From an uncultured Rhodoluna sp. (GTDB taxonomy: Bacteria; Actinomycetota; Actinomycetes; Actinomycetales; Microbacteriaceae): 11,244 bases of DNA. This document shows, piece after piece, positions 1-5,065 of the stretch. Location: the NCBI GenBank assembly GCA_937898095.1, contig CALDKR010000092.1, positions 1-11,244 on the forward strand. Direction: 5' to 3'. Made by a program: the position numbers and the translations under genes. How positions within the stretch are numbered: the stretch's first letter is position 1; every line of letters begins with the position of its first letter. Under the pieces are notes generated by a model that worked only from the letters and a program-made list of their open reading frames with translations, searched no databases and had not been told where the DNA came from.

Positions 1-1
1 G

Positions 2-394
2 GCTTTTGCCCGAGCAATGGGCACCGGCTCTTTCTTGATCTGGATGACCCTGATCGTGACAATTTGGCTCACCTGGAACACGCTTGCTCCGCAGAGCTCA
101 CAGTTTGACCCGCGTGCAACCAACTTCACGCTGCTGACTCTGATTCTTTCGATGCAGGCTTCATATGCGGCGCCACTGATTCTTTTGGCCCAGAATCGCC
201 AAGATGATCGCGATCGCGTGAAGTTTGAGCAAGACCGCCAGCGCGCCGAGCGCAATCTTGCCGACACTGAATATCTAGCTCGCGAGGTCGTTGCCTTGCG
301 TTTGGCAATCGAAGATTTGGCCACCAAAGATTTTGTTCGTGATGAGCTAAAAGATTTGCTGAAAGAACTGCTTGATGAGCGAAAGCGCAATTAG
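2..394 (+). CDS. DUF1003 family membrane protein, 5' end missing
   Basis: The 3' part of a DUF1003 inner-membrane protein; its function is not established. The frame is open from base 2, reading AFAR before the first internal Met at 17, so the true start lies outside the window. The visible 130 residues hold two hydrophobic segments (around FLIWMTLIVTIWLTW and LLTLILSMQASYAAPLILLA). These are followed by the family signature QNRQDDRDR and a charged, heptad-like tail (EQDRQRAERNLADTEYLAREV, ending in Lys/Glu-rich helices) that is probably a cytoplasmic coiled coil. The stop TAG at 392-394 lies inside mrp, a 20-base overlap, so the two genes are translationally coupled. In related actinobacteria this gene commonly sits between an MgtE-like magnesium transporter gene and mrp; this is from memory, and the transporter would be outside the window. 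The family call is secure. Confidence 0.9.
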   Translation, partial: AFARAMGTGSFLIWMTLIVTIWLTWNTLAPQSSQFDPRATNFTLLTLILSMQASYAAPLILLAQNRQDDRDRVKFEQDRQRAERNLADTEYLAREVVALRLAIEDLATKDFVRDELKDLLKELLDERKRN

Positions 395-1472
395 TCGAGC
401 TCTTTCTAAAGTCATCGACCCCGAACTTCGCCTGCCGATAACCGAACTCGACATGGTCGAGATTCACGAGACTGAATCGGGCACAAAAGTCAAAGTTTTG
501 CTCACTGTTGCCGGCTGCCCTGCGGCGCAAAAAATCGAATCAGAAGTGCGAGCTGCCGTTGCAGAATTTGAGGCAACCGTTGAGATGGGCGTCATGGATG
601 CCGATCAGCGAAAGGCCCTAACCGAGAAGCTACGAGGCGATCGCCCGCCGAAGTTCAACCCGTTTGGCGCCGAAACTCTAACCAGAGTTTTCTTGATTGG
701 CTCAGGCAAAGGCGGGGTCGGAAAGTCTTCGGTGACTGCCAATCTCGCCGTCGCACTGGCAAACGCCGGCTATCACGTTGGGCTGGTTGATGCAGACATT
801 TTCGGCTTCTCGATTCCTGGCCAGCTAGGCATCGATGCCAAGCCAACCAGGGTTGATTCGTTGATTTTGCCGCCGGTTGCACACGGCATCAAAGTGATTT
901 CAATCGGAATGTTTTTAGACAGCAACCAACCGGTGGCCTGGCGTGGGCCGATGCTGCATCGTGCGGTCGAGCAGTTTTTGACCGATGTTTTCTGGGGTGA
1001 CCTCGACTTTTTGCTGGTTGATTTGCCACCCGGAACCGGCGACATCGCTATTAGCCTGGGTCAACTTTTGCCGACCGCTAAAAGCATCGTGGTCACGACA
1101 CCTCAGGTGGCTGCGGCCGATGTTGCCGAGCGCTCGGGCGCGGTTGGGCTGCAAACCGGTCAACCTATTTTTGGGGTCATCGAAAACATGGCCTGGTTCG
1201 AACAGGCCGACGGTTCGAGGCTTGAGATTTTTGGTGCTGGTGGTGGGCAAATAGTGGCTGATCGCCTGTCGGTTGCTTCAAGCGCACCGGTTTCGGTCTT
1301 GGGGCAAATTCCAATCAGCGTGAAATTGCGCGAGGGCTCAGATGCCGGTTTGCCGGTGGTTGCTGAAAACCCGGATGATGCGGCGGCGCAGAGCTTCGTT
1401 GCGATTGCTAAGAAAATCGCTGCAGATCAAATCGGATTAGCCGGAAAAAAGCTCGGCATCAACATCAAGTAG
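375..1472 (+). CDS. mrp: Mrp/NBP35 family Fe-S cluster carrier ATPase
   Basis: A P-loop ATPase of 365 residues that in this family binds and transfers Fe-S clusters in the cytoplasm. Residues 1 to about 85 form a MIP18 (DUF59) domain with the conserved Cys48 in TVAGCP. The deviant Walker A SGKGGVGKSS is at 110-119, followed by VDADIFGFSIPG (switch I), VDLPPGTGD (Walker B/switch II) and VTTPQ. The usual C-terminal CxxC cluster ligands are absent: the segment after GVIENMAWF reads EQADGSRLEIFGAGGGQ, a pattern I recall as common in actinobacterial Mrp. I chose ATG at 375 over TTG at 372 because GAAAG lies 9 bases upstream and MSES is a normal N-terminus. The gene overlaps the DUF1003 gene by 20 bases and converges on tatB. 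Confidence 0.93.
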   Translation: MSESAISRALSKVIDPELRLPITELDMVEIHETESGTKVKVLLTVAGCPAAQKIESEVRAAVAEFEATVEMGVMDADQRKALTEKLRGDRPPKFNPFGAETLTRVFLIGSGKGGVGKSSVTANLAVALANAGYHVGLVDADIFGFSIPGQLGIDAKPTRVDSLILPPVAHGIKVISIGMFLDSNQPVAWRGPMLHRAVEQFLTDVFWGDLDFLLVDLPPGTGDIAISLGQLLPTAKSIVVTTPQVAAADVAERSGAVGLQTGQPIFGVIENMAWFEQADGSRLEIFGAGGGQIVADRLSVASSAPVSVLGQIPISVKLREGSDAGLPVVAENPDDAAAQSFVAIAKKIAADQIGLAGKKLGINIK

Positions 1473-1489
1473 CTTCAGTTCGGTGCCAA

Positions 1490-1520
1490 TGATTCGATTC
1501 AAATGAATTGAATCGAATTA
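1490..1520 (+). terminator. Hairpin 1 between convergent mrp and tatB
   Basis: ATTCGATTCA (1492-1501) pairs perfectly with TGAATCGAAT (1509-1518) around a 7-base loop. A G-T and a T-A pair extend the stem to 12 pairs (1490-1520). It begins 17 bases after the mrp stop. There is no T-tract, so it is not a classical intrinsic terminator. It could be a factor-assisted terminator or a 3'-end stabiliser for mrp, and also for tatB read from the other strand. Confidence 0.5.
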
Positions 1521-1555
1521 CGACAGCGAACCAATCAAGTGGCTTCGCTGTCGTA
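1519..1555 (-). terminator. Hairpin 2 overlapping the tatB stop codon
   Basis: TACGACAGCGAA (1519-1530) and TTCGCTGTCGTA (1544-1555) form a perfect 12-pair stem around a 13-base loop. CCA (1531-1533) and TGG (1540-1542) can pair further inside the loop. The right arm encodes the last TatB residues and the loop holds the TGA stop (1537-1535), so coding sequence is part of the structure. No T-tract follows on either strand. It shares bases 1519-1520 with hairpin 1. Confidence 0.5.
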
Positions 1556-1885
1556 TGGTGCGGATTCGCCGGCGGCGAGGACTGCGGGCTTGGGTTTATT
1601 GGCGAGAGGGGCGGTGGCCGGGGTTGGGTTTAGGTCTTCGACTAGGGCCTCGCGAATAATTCGACGCGGGTCATATTGGCGAGGGTCGAGTTTCTTCCAG
1701 TCGAGGTCTTCGAAGCCCTCTCCTAGCTCATTTGAGAGCTGGTCTTTGGCGCCTTCTGCCATTCGTCGAAGGCTCTTGACAAGCTTCGCAAGCTGTTGCG
1801 CGTAGTGCGGCAGGCGATCGGGGCCAAGCACAAAAACGGCGATGATTCCAAGAATCAACAACTTTTCGCCGCTTAGTCCAAACAC
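1535..1885 (-). CDS. tatB: Sec-independent protein translocase subunit TatB
   Basis: A 116-residue TatB, the substrate-receptor partner of TatC in export of folded twin-arginine proteins at the cytoplasmic membrane. It has the family layout: a short polar N-terminus (MFGLSGEK), one transmembrane helix (about residues 8-20, LLILGIIAVFVL), the Gly21-Pro22 hinge followed by DRLP, an amphipathic helix (HYAQQLAKLVKSLRRMAEGAKDQL) and a Pro/Ala-rich variable tail. TatA is similar, but the MFG start, GPDRLPHYA and the long tail favour TatB. The start is GTG at 1885; the only purine-rich stretch, AAAGG, abuts it too closely for a ribosome site, while a -10-like hexamer lies 6 bases upstream. No tatA or tatC lies in the window. 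The gene is divergent from the O-methyltransferase gene and convergent with mrp. Confidence 0.93.
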   Translation of the reverse strand: MFGLSGEKLLILGIIAVFVLGPDRLPHYAQQLAKLVKSLRRMAEGAKDQLSNELGEGFEDLDWKKLDPRQYDPRRIIREALVEDLNPTPATAPLANKPKPAVLAAGESAPYDSEAT

Positions 1886-1897
1886 CCTTTCAGGTTA
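1886..1897 (-). promoter_or_regulatory. Predicted leaderless promoter -10 of tatB
   Basis: Read on the minus strand, TAACCT (1897-1892) fits the TANNNT -10 pattern. It is followed by six bases (GAAAGG) and then the GTG start at 1885. That spacing puts transcription initiation at or next to the start codon. No clear -35 element is visible. Confidence 0.5.
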
Positions 1898-1903
1898 CCC
1901 CCT

Positions 1904-1919
1904 TGAATCCATAGATTCA
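1904..1919. promoter_or_regulatory. Inverted repeat between tatB and O-methyltransferase promoters
   Basis: TGAATC (1904-1909), CATA, GATTCA (1914-1919): a perfect 6-base dyad in the 71-base divergent intergenic region. It lies just upstream of both predicted -10 elements, so a bound regulator could affect both genes. I recognise no named operator in it. Confidence 0.35.
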
Positions 1920-1932
1920 CCCGCTCGAACCT

Positions 1933-1950
1933 TATGCTTTCAGCAAGGAG
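1933..1950 (+). promoter_or_regulatory. Putative -10 and ribosome binding site of the O-methyltransferase gene
   Basis: TATGCT (1933-1938) fits a -10, and AAGGAG (1945-1950) is a consensus Shine-Dalgarno six bases before the ATG at 1957. The -10 spacing would start the mRNA near the AAGGAG itself, giving a very short leader. The ribosome site fixes the start; the -10 is tentative. Confidence 0.5.
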
Positions 1951-1956
1951 CAATCA

Positions 1957-2586
1957 ATGGCAGACAAAATCAGCAGCTGGAAATTCGCTGAAGAATTCAC
2001 CTCTGAGACCGAGGCTCAAGAGCATGCTCGTGGCCGAGCCGAAGAACTAGGCATCGAGTGCATCACACCGGCAACTGGCGCCCACTTGGCAGTGTTGACT
2101 GCGGCCATGGGCGCAAAGGCGATTGTCGAAGCCGGATCAGGAACTGGCGTTTCTGGGCTCTGGCTGCTTCAAGGAGCACCGAATGCGGTGCTTGCCACCA
2201 TTGAGAGTGAGCCAGAAAATCTAGCCGCAACCAAACAAGCCTTCGCCGATGCAAACATTCCAGCAAATCGCACACGCGTTATTCAAGGCCGCGCCCTCGA
2301 CGTCATGTCAAACATGGCCGACGCCGCATATGACCTGGTTTTCTTAGATGCAGATCGCGAAACACTTGAAGAGCAACTTCGCGAGGCCTCTCGCTTGTTG
2401 CGCCCAGGCGGTGTGGTTGCAATTGCCCACGCTCTTTGGCGTGATCGAGTGCCAGACCCAGCCATGCGCGACGATGCCACCTCGGTCTATCGCGATGTTC
2501 TGCGCTATTTCAAAGACAACGGTGATTATCTAAGCGCAGTTTCGACCGTCGGAGACGGCCTGCTTTTGGCTAGCAAAACTCATTAG
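1957..2586 (+). CDS. SAM-dependent O-methyltransferase, COMT/CCoAOMT-like
   Basis: A 209-residue class I methyltransferase of the small catechol/caffeoyl-CoA O-methyltransferase type; substrate unknown. The Rossmann fold is visible in order: ITPATGAHLAVL before motif I, motif I VEAGSGTGVSG (about 57-67), the acidic end of strand 2 in IESEPEN, VIQGRALDV (motif II), YDLVFLDADRE (strand 4, with the Asp that usually helps bind metal and substrate) and LLRPGGVVAIAHALW (motif III). I see no signal peptide, so it should be cytoplasmic. ATG at 1957 is fixed by AAGGAG six bases upstream. It resembles the actinobacterial gene found near sigE and tatB (Rv1220c-like in Mycobacterium, from memory), but no sigma factor gene is present here. 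It is monocistronic, with a strong terminator directly downstream. Confidence 0.88.
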   Translation: MADKISSWKFAEEFTSETEAQEHARGRAEELGIECITPATGAHLAVLTAAMGAKAIVEAGSGTGVSGLWLLQGAPNAVLATIESEPENLAATKQAFADANIPANRTRVIQGRALDVMSNMADAAYDLVFLDADRETLEEQLREASRLLRPGGVVAIAHALWRDRVPDPAMRDDATSVYRDVLRYFKDNGDYLSAVSTVGDGLLLASKTH

Positions 2587-2603
2587 CTCAACGCTGAAAC
2601 TTA

Positions 2604-2640
2604 AATAAAAAACCAGTCCAAAACGGACTGGTTTTTTATT
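2604..2640. terminator. Strong bidirectional intrinsic terminator
   Basis: The arms 2604-2619 and 2625-2640 are perfectly complementary over 16 pairs, with core ACCAGTCC/GGACTGGT and a 5-base loop AAAAC. The outer part of each arm gives a run of A before and T after the core, so it can terminate from either strand. It lies 17 bases after the O-methyltransferase stop and 23 bases past the end of the converging DUF3117 gene, so it serves both. Confidence 0.92.
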
Positions 2641-2663
2641 GGTCAAAATCAACCGAAAAGCGA

Positions 2664-2837
2664 CTACTTCTTGATTACGCCTTCGAGAACCTTGTGAAGA
2701 GCTTTGACTTCTTCGTCGTTCACCGAGACAACCAAGCGGCCGCCACCTTCAAGTGGAACTCGCAATACGATCAGACCGCGAGGTTCGCGTTCTGCTTCCA
2801 TTGGTCCGTCTCCGGTGCGTGGCTTCATTGCTGCCAT
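2664..2837 (-). CDS. DUF3117 family small protein
   Basis: A 57-residue protein, short enough to be missed by ORF length cut-offs. Reading the minus strand from ATG at 2837 gives MAAMKPRTGDGPMEAEREPR, then GLIVLRVPLEGGGRLVVSVNDEEV and KALHKVLEGVIKK, ending at TAG. This matches the highly conserved actinobacterial DUF3117 family, which has no established function. The visible elements are an N-terminal KPRTGDGPMEA motif, a probable beta hairpin (LIVLRVPLEGGGRLVVSV) and a C-terminal helix. AAGGAG (2848-2843) lies five bases upstream, a strong ribosome site that points to high expression. The gene lies downstream of dapE on the same strand, with a 111-base gap holding a large inverted repeat, and converges on the O-methyltransferase gene across the shared terminator. 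Confidence 0.92.
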   Translation of the reverse strand: MAAMKPRTGDGPMEAEREPRGLIVLRVPLEGGGRLVVSVNDEEVKALHKVLEGVIKK

Positions 2838-2888
2838 GAAAACTCCTTGATGCTTGCTGGCAAAATTGCCGAAGCTCTATTATCTCAC

Positions 2889-2910
2889 TGACAATTAGGG
2901 CAAATTGTCA
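2889..2910. promoter_or_regulatory. Perfect 8+8 inverted repeat upstream of the DUF3117 gene
   Basis: TGACAATT (2889-2896), six bases AGGGCA, then AATTGTCA (2903-2910). The dyad sits 52 bases upstream of the DUF3117 start. On the minus strand it is followed by GATAAT (2883-2878), a plausible -10, so it would cover the -35 region. It also lies 38 bases after the dapE stop and could fold as an RNA hairpin, but no T-tract follows. An operator is the better guess; the regulator is unknown. Confidence 0.5.
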
Positions 2911-2948
2911 CTTGTGCACTACAGCTGAGCGGCAAAGGTGAATTCTGA

Positions 2949-4028
2949 CTAAACAGCCAGCCAGTTTCGCAATCCTGCCTCGCAGGCATAAATCTGACTG
3001 ACCGGCAGCGCCTCGTCATCGGCGTGAGCCTTGCTTGGGTCACCTGGGCCATAGTTAACTGCCGGAATGCCAAGAGCGCTGAATCGCGCAACATCGGTCC
3101 AGCCATATTTTGGTCGCGCCTGGGCACCTGTTGCCGCAACAAAATCAATGGCCTCCTGGCGGTCCAGCCCTGGCCTAGCGCCTTCAGCCTGGTCAACAAT
3201 CTCGACCTCGAATCCGGCAAACACATCACGGATGTGCGCTTCGGCATCTTCAGCCGATTTGCTTGGGGCGAATCGATAGTTGACGGTGACCACGCAGTCA
3301 TCCGGAATCACGTTTGTTGCGATGCCGCCGTTAATTAGAACTGCGTTCAATCCCTCGCGATAAAACAAGCCGTCAACTTCAACCTCGGCTGGCTCATAGC
3401 CCTGCAGCACATTCAGAATTCCCGCGGCCGCGTGAATAGCGTTTTCACCCATCCATGATCTAGCCGAGTGAGCCTTTACGCCTCGTGTTCTCACATCTGC
3501 ACGCATGGTGCCGTTGCAGCCGCCCTCGACCTGCGCAGCGGTTGGTTCGCACAAAATTGCAAAGTCTGCCTTGAGCAGCTCAGGGGCGTTTCTCGCCAAG
3601 CGTCCTAGGCCGTTTTTGCTCGCTTCGACCTCTTCGTGGTCATAAAAAATCCAGGTGATGTCAGAGTGCGCGTCGGTTAGTTCGGCAGCCAATTTCAGCT
3701 GCACAGCAACGCCGGCCTTCATGTCTACAACGCCACGGCCAAACAACACCTGCTCGCGCTCCATTGACAACAGTTTGGTTGGCAGGTTGTCAGCCACAGG
3801 AACGGTGTCGATGTGACCGGCAATCACGATTCGCTTTGGTCGACCAAAATTGGTGCGCGCCACGATGGCGTCGCCATCGCGAATAACTTCTAGGTGGGCA
3901 TAGGCATTCAGTGCCTGCTCAATGGCGTCAGCCAACTCTCGCTCGTTGCCCGAAACCGACTCAATGTCGCAGATGTCTCGGGTTAGTTCGACCACGTCTT
4001 TTTTTAGATTCAAAGTTATGCCTGACAC
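2949..4028 (-). CDS. dapE: Succinyl-diaminopimelate desuccinylase
   Basis: A cytoplasmic di-zinc M20-family hydrolase of 359 residues. It cleaves N-succinyl-LL-2,6-diaminopimelate to LL-diaminopimelate and succinate, supplying lysine and peptidoglycan. Metal and catalytic motifs are present: His72 and Asp74 in GHIDTVP, Asp102 in GRGVVDMKAG, Glu132-Glu133 in YDHEEVEA, an acidic ligand in ILCEPT, and the C-terminal His in GDPSKAHADDE. The lid/dimerisation segment contains GCNGTMRADVRTRGVKAHSARSWMGENAIHAA. The frame stays open far upstream, to 4253, but that extension lies over dapD and looks like antisense shadow. GTG at 4028 gives the natural MSGITLNLKKDVVELTRDIC and follows a -10 hexamer by seven bases; TTG at 4013 is a weaker alternative. 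It is divergent from dapD, which acts two steps earlier in the pathway. Confidence 0.93.
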   Translation of the reverse strand: MSGITLNLKKDVVELTRDICDIESVSGNERELADAIEQALNAYAHLEVIRDGDAIVARTNFGRPKRIVIAGHIDTVPVADNLPTKLLSMEREQVLFGRGVVDMKAGVAVQLKLAAELTDAHSDITWIFYDHEEVEASKNGLGRLARNAPELLKADFAILCEPTAAQVEGGCNGTMRADVRTRGVKAHSARSWMGENAIHAAAGILNVLQGYEPAEVEVDGLFYREGLNAVLINGGIATNVIPDDCVVTVNYRFAPSKSAEDAEAHIRDVFAGFEVEIVDQAEGARPGLDRQEAIDFVAATGAQARPKYGWTDVARFSALGIPAVNYGPGDPSKAHADDEALPVSQIYACEAGLRNWLAV

Positions 4029-4041
4029 AAGAACGAGCCTA
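4029..4041 (-). promoter_or_regulatory. Predicted leaderless promoter -10 of dapE
   Basis: On the minus strand TAGGCT (4041-4036) is followed by seven bases (CGTTCTT) and the GTG start at 4028. No ribosome site precedes the GTG, so a leaderless mRNA is predicted. The expected -35 position (about 4059-4064) falls on the dapD start codon and has no TTGACA-like sequence. Confidence 0.5.
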
Positions 4042-4046
4042 GCTTG

Positions 4047-4059
4047 TAACCTTAGAGCG
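4047..4059 (+). promoter_or_regulatory. Predicted leaderless promoter -10 of dapD
   Basis: TAACCT (4047-4052) is followed by seven bases (TAGAGCG) and the ATG at 4060. CTGACA (4022-4027) resembles a -35 but the spacer would be 19 bases. Only five bases separate this -10 from the opposing dapE -10. Confidence 0.5.
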
Positions 4060-5013
4060 ATGACTAACGCGACTTTTCTTGACTCAAAGGCTTGGGGCCA
4101 CGGCCTAGCCACCATTTCGACCGACGGCACCGTTCTTGATGTCTGGTTTCCAAACCCGCAGCTTGGTGACGCACCAAAAAGCGATGCGCTTTGGGTTGTT
4201 CCGAAAGAACTAGATGCTTTGGTTGGCGAAGACACTCGCCGCCGTGTGGCCACTCAGGTGATTCGCACCGAAATTGACCTAACGCTGCCAGTAATTTCTA
4301 CCGCCGATGCATACCTTCGCCTGCAGCTGTTGTCGAACCTGCTGGTCAAGCCAAACACCATTAACCTCGAGGGCTTGATTCCGAATCTGCCAATAGTTGC
4401 TTTCACCAGCGCAGGCCCGGTTGCCCTCGATGAGCTCGACACTCTTCGTCCATCGTTGCAGCGTCACGGCATCACCATTTTGGCGATCGACAAGTTTCCT
4501 CGTTTGGTTGACTATGTCACCCCTAAAAAAGTTCGCATCGCCGATGCTTCTCGCGTGCGCCTAGGTGCCTATCTGTCACCAGGAACCACGATCATGCACG
4601 AAGGTTTCGTCAACTTTAATGCCGGCACTCTCGGCAACTCTATGGTCGAAGGCCGAATTTCACAGGGCGTTGTTGTCGGAGACGGCAGTGACATCGGTGG
4701 CGGTGCGTCGATCATGGGCACACTTTCTGGTGGTGGCCGCGAGCGTGTGACCATCGGCGAGCGAGCGCTGCTAGGGGCAAACTCTGGCGTGGGCATTTCA
4801 ATTGGCGACGACTCGGTTGTCGAAGCAGGCTTGTATGTAACCGCTGGCACAAAGGTGACCATCATCGATGAGACCGGCGAGCGAACTGCCAAGGCAGCTC
4901 AGCTCTCTGGCATGCCGGGGCTTCTGTTCCGTCGCAATTCGGTCAACGGTCGAGTCGAGGTTCTGCCTCGAACTGGAGTTGGAATTCAGCTAAATAGCCT
5001 GCTTCACGGCTAA
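4060..5013 (+). CDS. dapD: Tetrahydrodipicolinate N-succinyltransferase, actinobacterial type
   Basis: Transfers succinyl from succinyl-CoA to tetrahydrodipicolinate, the first step of the succinylase branch of diaminopimelate synthesis, in the cytoplasm. It has 317 residues, the usual length of the actinobacterial form. An N-terminal domain (1 to about 160) is followed by a left-handed beta-helix of hexapeptide repeats from about 165 to 290: VRLGAYLSPGTTIM, NAGTLGNSMVEGRIS, VVVGDGSDIGGGASIMG, LLGANSGVGISIGDDSVVEAG. Glu197 in SMVEGRIS matches the proposed catalytic Glu of the mycobacterial enzyme. The protein should be a trimer. The frame is open back to 3922, but only ATG at 4060 gives the family start (MTNATFLDSKAWGHGLATI). 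It is divergent from dapE, as I recall for Mycobacterium, and converges on thiL. Confidence 0.95.
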   Translation: MTNATFLDSKAWGHGLATISTDGTVLDVWFPNPQLGDAPKSDALWVVPKELDALVGEDTRRRVATQVIRTEIDLTLPVISTADAYLRLQLLSNLLVKPNTINLEGLIPNLPIVAFTSAGPVALDELDTLRPSLQRHGITILAIDKFPRLVDYVTPKKVRIADASRVRLGAYLSPGTTIMHEGFVNFNAGTLGNSMVEGRISQGVVVGDGSDIGGGASIMGTLSGGGRERVTIGERALLGANSGVGISIGDDSVVEAGLYVTAGTKVTIIDETGERTAKAAQLSGMPGLLFRRNSVNGRVEVLPRTGVGIQLNSLLHG

Positions 5014-5030
5014 CTAATAAGCAATAACTA

Positions 5031-5048
5031 GCCGGTCGAGCGACTGGC
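5031..5048. terminator. Weak hairpin between convergent dapD and thiL
   Basis: GCCGGTC (5031-5037) and GACTGGC (5042-5048) form a 7-pair stem with one G-T pair and a 4-base loop. It lies in the 52-base gap between the dapD and thiL stops. No T-tract follows on either strand, so a terminator role is tentative. Confidence 0.35.
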
Positions 5049-5065
5049 ATTGTGCAATCGCGATG

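Noticed and set aside
126..530. Long antisense open frames across mrp, thiL, ddl, murA and other genes
   Set aside because: Their translations have no recognisable domains, are rich in residues typical of shadow frames, and lie opposite strongly conserved proteins.
2694..2891. Plus-strand 65-residue frame opposite the DUF3117 gene
   Set aside because: It is the antisense of the DUF3117 coding sequence, which has the ribosome site and family match; the plus frame has neither.
3922..4059. N-terminal extension of dapD from 3922
   Set aside because: It is antisense to conserved dapE codons; the DapD family starts at MTNATF, matching ATG at 4060.
4029..4253. N-terminal extension of dapE upstream of 4028 (75 extra residues)
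   Set aside because: It lies antisense to the well-conserved start of dapD, has no DapE-like content and would bypass the -10/GTG arrangement at 4028-4041.
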